Assembly: GCF_023612255.1 (NCBI RefSeq)
Contig: NZ_CP063231.1
Location: 2,028,001 to 2,092,000, forward strand
DNA from: Luteibacter flocculans
GTDB taxonomy: Bacteria; Pseudomonadota; Gammaproteobacteria; Xanthomonadales; Rhodanobacteraceae
DNA length: 64,000 bases
Direction: 5' to 3'
Shown here: positions 1 to 9,291 of the stretch, piece by piece
Layout: each line of letters opens with the position of its first letter
Numbering within the stretch: the stretch's first letter is position 1
Translations under genes and position numbers: made by a program
The notes under the pieces: model-generated
The model's input: the letters and a program-made list of their open reading frames with translations, nothing else
What the model was told of the DNA's origin: nothing
Database searches by the model: none

Positions 1-358
1 ACACCTGGCCGCCGAGTTTGCGGCGGCGGATGCCGACCGCGAGCTGGAACAGACCGGCCAGCAGGGCCCAGACGCCAAAGACGAGCACGCCTCCCTTGGC
101 GGCGTAAAGGCTGTACGCCACGGCCATGACGATCGCCGTCATGCCGCTGGTGATCGCGTTGAAGCGCTGCCCCGGATTCGCGGCCAAGCCCCCGTTGCGG
201 CGTGCGTCGAGCACGTTTGCGAAGGCGTCCCATGCTGGGTAAAGCACCAACAACAGGCCCACGACGGGGCTCGGCGCGGCGGCCGATAGCAGCGCCAGCA
301 CCACCCAGACCAGGGCGACCCCGGCACGAAGAAAATAGAAGTTCCGAAGCGTGTTCAT
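1..358 (-). CDS. DUF308-like small integral membrane protein (3' end off window)
   Basis: The reverse strand from 358 reads MNTLRNFYFLRAGVALVWV and stays open to the window edge, giving 119 residues without a stop. At least three hydrophobic segments are visible (about residues 10-28, 30-42 and 68-110), separated by a polar loop containing LDARRNGG. The pattern resembles the small HdeD/DUF308 membrane proteins often paired with a TetR regulator. Its start faces the TetR gene at 457 across about 100 bases, so it is the likely regulated partner. The function is unknown and the family call rests on topology and context. Confidence 0.6.
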   Translation of the reverse strand, partial: MNTLRNFYFLRAGVALVWVVLALLSAAAPSPVVGLLLVLYPAWDAFANVLDARRNGGLAANPGQRFNAITSGMTAIVMAVAYSLYAAKGGVLVFGVWALLAGLFQLAVGIRRRKLGGQV

Positions 359-398
359 GGCGGTCCAGGAGAGGAAAGTGTGTGCAAACCTACTAGAA

Positions 399-437
399 GG
401 TAGGTACCTCGTCAAATTGGTGGGCTCACTACCTACC
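399..437. promoter_or_regulatory. Inverted repeat, probable TetR operator
   Basis: GGTAGGTA (399-406) is mirrored exactly by TACCTACC (430-437) between the divergent membrane-protein and TetR genes. Paired half-sites in a short divergent spacer are typical of autoregulated TetR operators. The assignment to the adjacent TetR is inferred. Confidence 0.45.
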
Positions 438-456
438 CAGTGATAGGATGGCCGCC

Positions 457-1035
457 ATGACCAGCACGCGACAAAAGCTCATCGATTCGGCCCGGCATTT
501 CATCCAGACCCGGGGCTACAACGGCTTTAGCTACGCCGATGTGGCCGAGCAGGTGCAGGTGCGCAAGGCCAGCATCCATCACCACTTCCCGGCCAAGTCT
601 GACCTTGCCCGGGCTGTGGTCGACGAATCGCGTGGGCACATCGTGGCGCAGACGGCGACACTTGCCGGCGGTGCGTTCGATCCCGACGAGCAACTGCGCA
701 TGTACACGGCGTATTGGGAGCGGTGCATCGCCGATGCGTCGGCTCCTTTCTGTGTGGCCGGCATGCTCGCGGCCGAACTCACCACGCTGCCTGACGATCT
801 CGCAACCGATGTCCGCGCGCATTTCCGCGACCTCTCGCACTGGCTGGAAATCGTGCTGACCAAGGGAGCGCACATGGGGCGCTTTGCGTTCGAGGGTTCC
901 GCGCGCCAGGAGGCGGAAGCCTTCATGGCACTCGTCTACGGCGCCATGCTGGCAGCGCGCGCGCATGGTGATCCTTCCGTGTTCGCCGGCATCGTCAACG
1001 TGGGGCTGCGCAAGCTGGCGCCCGTCGCGGCCTGA
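457..1035 (+). CDS. TetR/AcrR family transcriptional regulator
   Basis: A 192-residue protein with an N-terminal TetR helix-turn-helix (about residues 5-50, ending in the characteristic KASIHHHFPAKSDL) and a variable, mostly helical ligand-binding domain. An ATG also exists at 448, but AGGA at 445-448 sits at proper distance from the ATG at 457, so 457 is chosen. It is divergent from the membrane protein at 1-358 and probably represses it and itself through the inverted repeat at 399-437. The ligand cannot be predicted. The SDR gene at 1210 follows on the same strand and might be a second target. Confidence 0.85.
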   Translation: MTSTRQKLIDSARHFIQTRGYNGFSYADVAEQVQVRKASIHHHFPAKSDLARAVVDESRGHIVAQTATLAGGAFDPDEQLRMYTAYWERCIADASAPFCVAGMLAAELTTLPDDLATDVRAHFRDLSHWLEIVLTKGAHMGRFAFEGSARQEAEAFMALVYGAMLAARAHGDPSVFAGIVNVGLRKLAPVAA

Positions 1036-1209
1036 CGGTCGGGCTCGTACCGTCAGCGTGTCCCTGACCTCCGCAGGTGTTCCTGCGCCTGCAGCGTGGT
1101 CGCGAGCACGCCGTCGGCCTGCGTCCGCAAGAACATGCGCCAGTCGGCGCCTTGCACCGGTCACCGTGCGACTTCACCATACGGCGTTTCAAACGATGGC
1201 AGCGCACTC

Positions 1210-1917
1210 ATGACGTCGAACGCAACACCCCGCATTCTTATCGTCGGTGCCTCGCGTGGGCTCGGTCTGGCCATGGTGGCCGAGTTTCTGTCGCACTGTT
1301 GGGCCGTGACCGCTACGGTGCGCGAAAGCAGCCCACGCGACGGCCTCGACGATCTTTCCCGCCGACACCCAGGCAAGGTGGGGATCGAACAGCTCGACAT
1401 GAACGACACCGATCAGCTCGCTGCGCTGGACACGCGCCTGGACGGCGAAACGTTCGACATCCTGTTCGTGAACGCCGGGGTGAGCAACCGCGATCCCACG
1501 CAAACCATCGGCGAGGTCAGCACCGAGGAATTCATTCACGTGATGGTGACCAATGCGCTGAGTCCGATGCGAGTGGTCGAGCGATTGGTACGTCATGTCA
1601 CGCCGGATGGCCTGATCGGCGTGATGTCGTCGGGACAGGGCAGCATCACCAACAACACCGCCGGACAGCGCGAGCTGTATCGCGGCACGAAAGCCGCGTT
1701 GAACATGTACATGCGCAGTTTCGCCGCACGTGAGGCAAACGCCCGTCATCCTATGGTCGTCATGGCGCCGGGCTGGGTGAGGACCGAGCTTGGCGGTGAA
1801 GCAGCACCACTCACCATCGAGGACAGCATCCCTCGTCTCGTCCAGGTGCTTCTCGCGAAACGCGATCGTCCGGGGCTCGAATATCTCGACTACCAGGGCC
1901 GCACCGTGCCCTGGTAG
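1210..1917 (+). CDS. Short-chain dehydrogenase/reductase (SDR) family protein
   Basis: A 235-residue Rossmann-fold protein. The cofactor motif GASRGLG lies at about residues 12-18, NAGVS at about 89, and the catalytic YRGTK (YxxxK) at about 160. The C-terminal part is short, as in SDRs that act on small carbonyl compounds. The open frame extends upstream to 1096, but that part reads as low-complexity non-SDR sequence; the ATG at 1210 directly precedes the Rossmann beta-strand. The ribosome site is weak. About 170 bases separate it from the TetR gene. The substrate is unknown. Confidence 0.8.
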   Translation: MTSNATPRILIVGASRGLGLAMVAEFLSHCWAVTATVRESSPRDGLDDLSRRHPGKVGIEQLDMNDTDQLAALDTRLDGETFDILFVNAGVSNRDPTQTIGEVSTEEFIHVMVTNALSPMRVVERLVRHVTPDGLIGVMSSGQGSITNNTAGQRELYRGTKAALNMYMRSFAAREANARHPMVVMAPGWVRTELGGEAAPLTIEDSIPRLVQVLLAKRDRPGLEYLDYQGRTVPW

Positions 1918-1928
1918 CGGCGCCTCGC

Positions 1929-2822
1929 CTAACGCGTTCGCAAGGCTTTCTTTGCGGCTTCGCGCAAGGCGCGTCCGATGTGTTCCAGGGTTTCCGAGCG
2001 TACTGCCGCGAACTGCCAGTACAGGGGCACATCGAGCCAATGCTTTTTACCCAGGACGACGACGCGTCCCGCGTCCACGGCCGGAGCGATCAGCGATTCG
2101 GGCGCCAGGCACCATCCAAGCCCCAGCCCTGCCGCGTCGACGAAGCCCGTCGAGGTGGGTAGGTAATGCACCGGTGGCGCCAATCGCGCACGCGTGATGT
2201 CCCGAATGAAACGCCATTGCAGTTCGTCCTTGCGGTTGAACACGATCAGGGGCGCCTTGCCCAGAGCGTCCGCAGTCAAGCCGCGACGAAAGTGTGCGGC
2301 GGCGAACGCGGGTGACGCTATGGGGTAGTAACGCATCGCGCCTAGCGCATGTACGTTGCAGCCTTGCACCGGCTTGGCCTCGGCGGTGACCGCGCCCAGT
2401 ACGGAGCCATCGCGCAGCATCTCCAGGGTGTGGTCCTGGTCATCGACGCGCACGTCGAACAGATAGCCATGACGGTGATGCAACTCGGCCAGGCCGTCGA
2501 GGAACCAGGTCTGCAGCGAATCGTCGTTGACCGCGATGGCGACCGAGCGTGGAACGTTCTCGTCGGTGGGCAGAAAATCCGCCAAAGCCTCCGCTTCGAG
2601 GGCTTGCATGGGACGCAGTCGCCGCAGGAGTCGTTCGCCCGCCGGCGTCGGCCGGCACGGGGCATGGCGCACGACCAGAACGTGTCCGAGCCGGTCTTCC
2701 AGAGCCTTGATGCGTTGCGAAACGGCGGATGGTGTGACGGACAGACGTCTTGCAGCGCCATCGAAGCTACCTTCTTCGATCACGGCGGCAAATGCGGCGA
2801 GTTGGGGATGAAGAAGATCCAT
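1929..2822 (-). CDS. argP: LysR-type regulator, ArgP/IciA-like
   Basis: A 297-residue LysR-family protein. The winged helix-turn-helix (about residues 3-60, with SFDGAARRLSVTPSAVSQRI) is followed by a substrate-binding-protein-like effector domain. It is divergent from a LysE/ArgO-type exporter, the arrangement known for ArgP-ArgO, where ArgP activates argO in response to arginine or lysine. The start is the ATG at 2822 (MDLLHPQLAAF), matching the ArgP N-terminus; the frame upstream of it is not family-like. The C-terminus ends 11 bases from the SDR stop (convergent). Confident as LysR, good as ArgP because of sequence character plus neighbour. Confidence 0.85.
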   Translation of the reverse strand: MDLLHPQLAAFAAVIEEGSFDGAARRLSVTPSAVSQRIKALEDRLGHVLVVRHAPCRPTPAGERLLRRLRPMQALEAEALADFLPTDENVPRSVAIAVNDDSLQTWFLDGLAELHHRHGYLFDVRVDDQDHTLEMLRDGSVLGAVTAEAKPVQGCNVHALGAMRYYPIASPAFAAAHFRRGLTADALGKAPLIVFNRKDELQWRFIRDITRARLAPPVHYLPTSTGFVDAAGLGLGWCLAPESLIAPAVDAGRVVVLGKKHWLDVPLYWQFAAVRSETLEHIGRALREAAKKALRTR

Positions 2823-2838
2823 GGTCGGTGCTGTCTGG

Positions 2839-2853
2839 ATTAGTTTTTCTAAT
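2839..2853. promoter_or_regulatory. LysR-type palindrome between argP and argO
   Basis: ATTAG-N5-CTAAT is a perfect inverted repeat in the 109-base spacer between the divergent argP (start 2822) and argO (start 2932). Its 15-base size fits the T-N11-A class of LysR sites. It sits only 17 bases upstream of the argP start, fitting autoregulation. Binding is inferred. Confidence 0.5.
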
Positions 2854-2931
2854 GATGGCACAGAATGTTTAGATGGCCTTGAGTACGTTCCCCCGGCATG
2901 CTGTTGCGCATTCGTTTCCGGAGTTCATCCC

Positions 2932-3549
2932 ATGTATGTCGCTGCGGCGCTCGCCGGCTTCACCGCTGGCGCTGGCCTGATCGTCGCCATCGGTTCGCAG
3001 AATGCCTTCGTGCTGAGGCAGGGTCTGCTGCGGCAGCACGTCGGACTTGTCGTGGCGACCTGCGCGCTGGGCGACATCCTGTTGATTAGCGCTGGGGTGG
3101 CCGGCGTGGGGGCGCTGGTGCGGCAGTGGCCGGCGCTTCTCGATGCCCTGCGCTATGGCGGCGCAGCGTTCCTCATGATGTACGGCGCCATGGCGGCGCG
3201 ACGCGCCTGGCACGGGTCCGGTGGCCTCGTCCCCAGCGATGAGGGCGGGCAGAGCGTGTGGATCGCACTGCTGACCTGCCTGGCCTTTACCTTCCTCAAT
3301 CCTCACGTGTACCTGGACACGATGATCCTGCTGGGAAGCCTGTCTACGCGTTACACCGGCGGCGTGCAGTGGGCGTTCGCGGCAGGCGCATGCATCGCCA
3401 GCGTGACCTGGTTTTCGCTGCTGGGCTATGGATCGCGCGTGCTGCTGCCCATCTTCAAGAGGCCCGTGGCCTGGCGTGTGCTGGATATCTTCGTCGCGGG
3501 CTTCATGTTTTCGCTTGCCCTGTTGCTGCTACTTCGCCCGATCCGGTAG
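2932..3549 (+). CDS. argO: LysE/ArgO family basic amino acid exporter
   Basis: A 205-residue inner-membrane protein with about six hydrophobic segments. The N-terminal signature GLIVAIGSQNAFVLRQG and the later FLNPHVYLDT are typical of the LysE/ArgO exporters of arginine and lysine. Start at 2932 is preceded by GGAG at suitable distance and gives the normal family length; the frame upstream to 2821 is not membrane-like. Divergently placed ArgP probably activates it through the palindrome at 2839-2853. Confidence 0.88.
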   Translation: MYVAAALAGFTAGAGLIVAIGSQNAFVLRQGLLRQHVGLVVATCALGDILLISAGVAGVGALVRQWPALLDALRYGGAAFLMMYGAMAARRAWHGSGGLVPSDEGGQSVWIALLTCLAFTFLNPHVYLDTMILLGSLSTRYTGGVQWAFAAGACIASVTWFSLLGYGSRVLLPIFKRPVAWRVLDIFVAGFMFSLALLLLLRPIR

Positions 3550-3625
3550 CCGCGACCGATACACCCGCGAGGGAAGCCACAGCGTTGTGGGAGGCGTGCG
3601 TGATAACCCGCCTATTCGAACGTCG

Positions 3626-4753
3626 TCAGAACTGCTTCAACGGTTCGTAGGTATTCCGATAGCTGCGCGGCGTGATGAATGGCATGAGCAGGGTGCGAAG
3701 CGCATGCGGGAGGCGCGCAGCCTTCGAGAGGCGATCCGTCATGGCCTGTACGTGCGCTACGCGCGAGCGACGGATCTCTTCGAAACGTTGGCCAATGCGC
3801 GCGACGTCGTCGCTGTCGGAAACAATCGCCGCCAGCGCAAGCGCGTCTTCCATCGCCAGCGCGGCACCCTCGGCCCATACGGGCGCTGTCGCGTGCGCTG
3901 CATCGCCGATGAGTACGACGCGGCCGTTCGACCAGCTCGCCAGCCGCGCTTCCTCGATGGGTGAGTGGTAGATGGACTCCGGATGAGTCACGGCCCAATC
4001 CACCGCCTTGCGCGCGCGGTCAGGGAAGGTCTTGAAGACATCGATGAGGTGTCGATGGTCGTCGCGCGGCGCGTTCGCCGCGTTCACCGAGACCCAGCCG
4101 TAGACCGTGCTGTCATCGACAGGGAGCAGCAGAATCATGCCGTGCTCGCCGGTCCATAACGTCCATCCGTCGATGCCGCCGGGGTTCGGTGCCATGAAAC
4201 GCCAGCTTGCCGAAGCCAGGCGCGCGGTCGTGGTTCCGGCGGCCGTCATCACCAGGCCTCGCACGGTGGAGCGGACGCCGTCGGCGGCAACCAGCAAGCG
4301 GCCGGCGACCTTGTCGCCATCGCCCAAGCTGACCCGCACGGAGGCGGCGTCCTGTTCTACAGCGGCGACGGTGCTGCCAAAGCGAACCGCGCCGTCATCG
4401 AGATCCTTGCCCAGCATGGCCATGAGATCTGCGCGGCGCACGGCGCGCGGACGCATCGCCTCACCCCAGAACGCGTCTTCATCGATGGCTGCCAGCAGAC
4501 GATCGGTGCGCGTGCGGTATTCGCGCTTGCGCACGGGGTAACCGACGCGCTCGATGTCCGCTGCAAGTCCGAGCTGACGAAGCGCCGCGATGGCGTTGCC
4601 GGGCAGGTTGATGGCGAGGCCGCCGTCGGCGGCCTGCGCGCTTCGTTCCAATACGAGGGCGTCGATCCCGCGCTGTTTCAGGGCACGGGCTGCGGCGAGG
4701 CCGGCGATGCCACCACCGGCGATGACGATGGATGGTGAATCAGGTGAGGCCAT
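3626..4753 (-). CDS. FAD-dependent monooxygenase (PHBH-like fold)
   Basis: A 375-residue flavoprotein of the group A monooxygenase type. The N-terminal dinucleotide motif GGGIAGLAAARAL lies at about residues 12-24, the DG motif (VAADGVRSTVR) at about 155, and the second FAD motif (LIGDAAHATAPVWAEGAA) at about 280. Such enzymes hydroxylate aromatic or polycyclic substrates with NAD(P)H and O2. The start at 4753 (MASPDSPS) is preferred over an upstream ATG because the nucleotide-binding strand follows directly. It is a single gene, convergent with argO; the substrate is not predictable. Confidence 0.85.
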   Translation of the reverse strand: MASPDSPSIVIAGGGIAGLAAARALKQRGIDALVLERSAQAADGGLAINLPGNAIAALRQLGLAADIERVGYPVRKREYRTRTDRLLAAIDEDAFWGEAMRPRAVRRADLMAMLGKDLDDGAVRFGSTVAAVEQDAASVRVSLGDGDKVAGRLLVAADGVRSTVRGLVMTAAGTTTARLASASWRFMAPNPGGIDGWTLWTGEHGMILLLPVDDSTVYGWVSVNAANAPRDDHRHLIDVFKTFPDRARKAVDWAVTHPESIYHSPIEEARLASWSNGRVVLIGDAAHATAPVWAEGAALAMEDALALAAIVSDSDDVARIGQRFEEIRRSRVAHVQAMTDRLSKAARLPHALRTLLMPFITPRSYRNTYEPLKQF

Positions 4754-4917
4754 GTCAGGTCGCTTGTGAAGAACGACCTCCGATTGTGCCCCAGGCGTGC
4801 ATACGAACACACACTCTTATGGGGCATGGCCGACGCCTTGTCGATCGTTCTCCAGCATGTACGGCATCGTTGCCGCCGTAAGACTGTGGAAGCCGCCATG
4901 GCTTCGAGAAGCTAGCC

Positions 4918-5002
4918 GGTGGGAGCCACCCTGGTGGCGATGGGAGCTTGCCTCGCCGCTTCATCGCTTCGTTGGCTTTTCGCCACCAGGGTGGCTCCCA
5001 CC
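4918..5002. repeat. REP-like inverted repeat pair (GTGGGAG family)
   Basis: Two 23-base arms (4918-4940 and 4980-5002) are exact reverse complements. Each arm contains a REP core starting GGTGGGAG, followed by its own small hairpin CCACC-CT-GGTGG. The spacer is 39 bases. A further partial element (GCTCCCAC) follows at about 5031. This fills the 290-base gap between the monooxygenase gene and the efflux operon. Related copies lie at 16836, 19665 and 28811. Confidence 0.8.
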
Positions 5003-5044
5003 ATTGCTCCGTTGGTTTCTCCCTAGAACGGCTCCCACAAGCGC

Positions 5045-8000
5045 TCACCCCATTGGCCCGACCCTGCCAGCTTGCTCCTTCGCCGCGCGACGCTGTTCCA
5101 TCCAGTCGTACAGAACGGGCAGCAGCACGAGCGTAAGCAAGGTCGAGGTGATCAGACCGCCAACGACCACGGTCGCCAGTGGCCTCTGGACCTCGGCACC
5201 GACGCCCGACGAGAGCAGCATGGGGACCAGACCGAGGATCGCCACACTGGCGGTCATCAGCACCGGGCGCAAGCGCAATGCCGTACCCCGAACCACCGCA
5301 TCGCGCACACTCAGGCCCGCGTGTCGCTGCTCGTTGAGAAAGCTCACCAGCACGATACCGTTCAACATCGCCACACCGAAGACGGCAATAAAACCGATGG
5401 CCGAAGGCACCGACAGGTATTGCCCCGTGGCGAACAGGCCGACGATGCCACCGATCACCGCAAAGGGAACGTTGGCGAGAATCAGGCCGGCATGACGCAC
5501 CGAGTTGAACGCGGTATAGAGCAGCACGAAGATGAAGAAGATCGTCGCGGGTACGATGAGCGACAGACGTTTCAATGCGCGCTGTTGGTTCTCGAACGCG
5601 CCACCCCATTCCGTGTAGTACCCGGGCGGCAGTTTCACGGCCTGGGCGAGCCGCGCGTTGGCCTCGTTCACGAACCCGTCGATGTCGCGACCACGTACGT
5701 CCATCTGGATCACCGCGTAGCGCTGCAACTGTTCGCGGCGGATGAACGAGTAGCCCTCGGCCGTGTCGACCTTCGCGACCTGCGATAAGGCGACCAGTGC
5801 CCCCGACGGGCTGCGGATCGGAATCCGTTCGATGGCGGCTATCGATGCCTTGCTGGCGTCATCCAGGCGCACGGTGATCGCAAAACGCTTCACGCCGTCC
5901 AGCAGCGAGCCGATGGGTTCGCCGCCGATGCCGTTGCGCACAACGGTGAGAATGTCGTCCGCATTGAGGCCGTAGCGGGCCAGGGCATCGCGATCGACCT
6001 CGATGCGGATCTGCGGCTTGCCCAGGTTGGCTTCCAGGCCGAGATCCGCCACGCCCGGCACGGCAGCGAGCGTGTCCTTGATCCGCGCGCTGAGCCGATC
6101 CAGTTCGGCAAGATCGTCGCCGTAGAGCTTCAAGGCAAGTGTCGCTCTCACGCCGGAAATGAGTTCCTCGATACGCATCTGGATGGGCTGCGTGTAACTC
6201 ACCACCGCCGTAGGCAGCAGGGCGGTGAGTTCGTTCTGCATCGTCTGCTCGAGGCTCTCGAGCGTTTCCCCATCGCGCCATTGTTCTTTCGGCTTGAGTG
6301 GTGTGTAGACCTCCATGTAGTTCACGTCGGCGGTCTCGCCTTTCTCGGCGCGGCCGATCATCGCCAGTGTCGTCTCGACTTCGGGCACCGTCGCCTTGAT
6401 CCGTTGCGCGACCTGGTTCGAGATGTCGATCGATTCCGCAAGGGAAGCGGAGGGGATCGACGTGATGCGCCACATGATCGCGCCCTCGCGCAGGTTCGGC
6501 ATGAATTCCTTGCCCAGGAACGGAAACAACGCGAGGCTGGCGAGCAATGCCACCACCGCCAGGCCGACGACCGCTTTGCGGTGACGCAGTGCGCGATCCA
6601 GCAGGCGGGCATAGCCGCGCTTGAGCGCGGCCACCAGCCGAGTGTCCTTCTCTTCCTTGGGCTTGAGCAGCAGTGCCGCGAGCACGGGAATCAGCGTGAG
6701 CGCCAGCACGAGCGACGCCGCCATGGCAAAGCTGATGTTGAAGGCCATCGGCTTGAACAGCTTGCCTTCCAGGCCTTGCAGGCTGAACAGGGGAAGGAAG
6801 ACCACGATGATGATGCCGATCGCAAAGGCAATGGGGCTGGCGACCTCACGTGCCGCTTGCAGCACGGCAGCGGTTCGATTCACAGGGCCGCCCTGGGATC
6901 GTCGTTCGGCCATGATCCGGTAGGCGTTCTCGACCATGACGACGGCGCCATCGACCATCATGCCGATACCGATCGCCAGGCCAGCCAACGACATGAGGTT
7001 GGCCGACAACCCGGCCTTTTCCATGCAGATGAAGGCGATCAGCATTGCCAGGGGCAGGGTGACCACCACGATCAGGGCACTGCGCAGTTCGCCCAGAAAC
7101 AGAAAGAGGACGATCGCGACCAGGATCGAGCCTTCGATCAAGGCGCGGACGGCGGTTCCAACGGCAGCATTGACGAGATCGGTGCGCTCGTACACCGGCT
7201 TGATCGTCGCGCCAGCGGGCAGGGCCTGCTGGACGGTCTGCAGCTTGGCTTTCACCGCATCCACGACGGTCTTCGCGTTCTCACCGATCCGAGCGAGCGC
7301 CTGGCCCATGACCACTTCCTTGCCATCGCGGGTCACCGCACCCGCGCGAGGCCCGCCAGCTTCGGTAACGCTTGCCACATCGCGCACGTGGATCGGCGTG
7401 CCGTCCTCCGTCTTCAGGACGATGTTGCCGATGTCGGCCGCCGTCCTGACCAGACCCAGGCCGCGGACGAGATACTGCTCGCGACCGACGTCGATGAAGT
7501 TGCCACCGACCTGCGCATTGTTGTCTTCGATCGCCTGCATCACCTCCTTGAGCCCGAGATCATGCGCGATGAGGCGCAGCGGATCGACCTGCACCTGGTA
7601 CTGCTTCTCCTGACCGCCCCACGAGGTGATGTCGTCCACTCCCGGCGCAGTGCGCAGGATCAACCGCACCGTCCAGTCCTGCAGCGTGCGCAGGTCGGTA
7701 TCGGAGGGCGCGCTCTTCGATGCCTCGTCCGTGCGCTCCACGGTGTACCAGAAGACCTGACCCAGGCCGGACGTGTTCGGCCCCATTTCCGGCTTGCCAT
7801 AGCCTGCCGGCAAGCGGTCGCCCACCTGCTGCAAGCGTTCGTTGACCAACTGCCGTGCGAAGTAGATGTCCATGTCGTCCGCGAAATACACCGCGACGTA
7901 CGACAGGCCAAACAGACTGACGGAACGGATCGCTTCGACCTTGGGTAATCCGGCGAGTGCGGATTCCACCGGCGTGGTAAGCAGCTGCTCGACGTCTTCG

Positions 8001-8173
8001 GCGGCGAGGCCGGATGCCTCGGTGTATACATTCACCTGGACCGGCGTCACGTCCGGAAAGGCGTCGATCGGCACGGTGCGCACGGCCTGCACGCCCAGGA
8101 AACCGACCACCACGAAGACGATCAGCACAAGCACCTTGTACTTGAGAGAAATCTCGACAAGACGTCCCAGCAT
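5045..8173 (-). CDS. czcA: Heavy-metal efflux RND transporter (CzcA/CusA family)
   Basis: A 1042-residue inner-membrane pump, full family length. It drives export of metal cations across the envelope using the proton gradient, with the membrane-fusion and outer-membrane proteins encoded upstream in the same operon. Visible features are the N-terminal membrane helix (residues 10-30), the conserved DAFPDVTP at 37-44, two large periplasmic loops and about twelve membrane helices. In helix 4 (residues 400-416) Asp408 and Glu415 of the CzcA proton pathway are kept, but the position of CzcA Asp402 is Gly. The start codon overlaps the stop of the upstream gene by one base (TGATG). Metal specificity cannot be read with certainty. 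Confidence 0.92.
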   Translation of the reverse strand: MLGRLVEISLKYKVLVLIVFVVVGFLGVQAVRTVPIDAFPDVTPVQVNVYTEASGLAAEDVEQLLTTPVESALAGLPKVEAIRSVSLFGLSYVAVYFADDMDIYFARQLVNERLQQVGDRLPAGYGKPEMGPNTSGLGQVFWYTVERTDEASKSAPSDTDLRTLQDWTVRLILRTAPGVDDITSWGGQEKQYQVQVDPLRLIAHDLGLKEVMQAIEDNNAQVGGNFIDVGREQYLVRGLGLVRTAADIGNIVLKTEDGTPIHVRDVASVTEAGGPRAGAVTRDGKEVVMGQALARIGENAKTVVDAVKAKLQTVQQALPAGATIKPVYERTDLVNAAVGTAVRALIEGSILVAIVLFLFLGELRSALIVVVTLPLAMLIAFICMEKAGLSANLMSLAGLAIGIGMMVDGAVVMVENAYRIMAERRSQGGPVNRTAAVLQAAREVASPIAFAIGIIIVVFLPLFSLQGLEGKLFKPMAFNISFAMAASLVLALTLIPVLAALLLKPKEEKDTRLVAALKRGYARLLDRALRHRKAVVGLAVVALLASLALFPFLGKEFMPNLREGAIMWRITSIPSASLAESIDISNQVAQRIKATVPEVETTLAMIGRAEKGETADVNYMEVYTPLKPKEQWRDGETLESLEQTMQNELTALLPTAVVSYTQPIQMRIEELISGVRATLALKLYGDDLAELDRLSARIKDTLAAVPGVADLGLEANLGKPQIRIEVDRDALARYGLNADDILTVVRNGIGGEPIGSLLDGVKRFAITVRLDDASKASIAAIERIPIRSPSGALVALSQVAKVDTAEGYSFIRREQLQRYAVIQMDVRGRDIDGFVNEANARLAQAVKLPPGYYTEWGGAFENQQRALKRLSLIVPATIFFIFVLLYTAFNSVRHAGLILANVPFAVIGGIVGLFATGQYLSVPSAIGFIAVFGVAMLNGIVLVSFLNEQRHAGLSVRDAVVRGTALRLRPVLMTASVAILGLVPMLLSSGVGAEVQRPLATVVVGGLITSTLLTLVLLPVLYDWMEQRRAAKEQAGRVGPMG

Positions 8174-9291
8174 CAGTCTTCTCCCAACTGCGAACGCAGC
8201 ATGCGCGCCTTCAAGGCGAACGCACCTTTACGCACGTAAGGCGCGCCGGCACGCAGGCCTTGCTTGATCTCGGTCCACCCACTGCGGGTATCGCCCACCT
8301 CCACGGCGACCGGCTCGAACTGGCCCGGCGCTTTCCCGCGGACAAACACAGTTGCCTGGTTCTGCAAGAGAACGATGGCCTCTGCGGGTACTGCGAGCTG
8401 CTGCGTGGCCGAACGCACGGTAATGCGTGCTTCCACCAGTTCGCCCGGATGCAGCATGTCCTTCTCGTTCCCGACCTGAATGCGCACGTCCACGGTGCGG
8501 GTCTTTTCGTCGGTTTGGTGAGATCGCTGGATGACCTTGCCGGGCAGTTCCGTACCGTGCGCCACGACCGTCACTGCATCGCCTTCCTTGATCTGCTCGG
8601 CGTCTGCCGGTGCAAGACGCGCTTCCACCCATACCGACGCCTCCGTCACCAGGGTGAACAGAGGACGTCCGGCCTCGATGCGCTCGCCGACCAGGAAAGC
8701 ATCGGTGGTGATGCGCCCTGTGCTGGGCGCGATAAGTTCGAAGCTTCCATCGGCTGCCGACGAACCACGCTTGAGCAGTTGGCTTATCTGCCCGTCGGAC
8801 AGGCCGTAGGCCTTGAGCTTGGCCTTGGCCTGGTCGCGCTGCACGAGCGCTTCGTTGTAGCGCCGCGCGGAAACCGCTTGTGGGCCGAGCGATGCGACAC
8901 GCTGCCAATCCTGGCTTGCCACGATAAGCGCACCTTGCGTTTCGGCCACTTCGACGCTGGACAGCACCACCAATGGGGTGCCGGCAGCCACGACGTCGCC
9001 GAGTTTGGCCTTACGGGCGACGACCTGGGAGGCAACGCGGGGAGCCACCAGCACCGTGTTGTACGCATCGACCTTGACCTCGCCGGGGGCCTTGATCTGG
9101 TCGGAGACCGTGCGCACGGCCAACGTGTCCACGACGATGCCGGCCGTCTTGATCGCAGCGGCATCGAGCACGAGCGGGTTGTCGGCGCCGGGCGCCTTGG
9201 TCTCTTCCGCGCTCACGGCAAGTGGCAACGCGCTCATCAAGGCGAGCGCAAAAAACGATGGGCGATTGAAGCGGAGCAAACGGGCGATCAT
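8173..9291 (-). CDS. czcB: Efflux RND periplasmic adaptor (CzcB-like membrane fusion protein)
   Basis: A 372-residue periplasmic adaptor linking the RND pump to the outer-membrane channel. The N-terminal signal-like segment (residues 10-27, ending VSAEE) is followed by a biotinyl/lipoyl-like region (APRVASQVV, GDVVAAGTPLVVLSS), a helical hairpin and beta-barrel domains. No His-rich N-terminal metal-binding stretch of the classical CzcB kind is visible. The ATG at 9291 overlaps the preceding gene's stop as ATGA, which fixes the start and implies translational coupling. Confidence 0.9.
   Translation of the reverse strand: MIARLLRFNRPSFFALALMSALPLAVSAEETKAPGADNPLVLDAAAIKTAGIVVDTLAVRTVSDQIKAPGEVKVDAYNTVLVAPRVASQVVARKAKLGDVVAAGTPLVVLSSVEVAETQGALIVASQDWQRVASLGPQAVSARRYNEALVQRDQAKAKLKAYGLSDGQISQLLKRGSSAADGSFELIAPSTGRITTDAFLVGERIEAGRPLFTLVTEASVWVEARLAPADAEQIKEGDAVTVVAHGTELPGKVIQRSHQTDEKTRTVDVRIQVGNEKDMLHPGELVEARITVRSATQQLAVPAEAIVLLQNQATVFVRGKAPGQFEPVAVEVGDTRSGWTEIKQGLRAGAPYVRKGAFALKARMLRSQLGED

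Noticed and set aside
433-1209. Open frames opposite and after the TetR gene, including a short minus-strand reading MFLRTQADGVLATTLQAQ near 1139-1056
   Set aside because: The long frame is a shadow of TetR. The short piece looks faintly protein-like but has no start context or recognisable family; it is too weak to call a gene remnant.
6281-7948. Long open frame (555 codons) on the plus strand inside the czcA region
   Set aside because: It is antisense to an intact 1042-residue RND pump with full family motifs; the product is His/Arg/Gln-rich without domains, as expected for the opposite strand of high-GC coding DNA.
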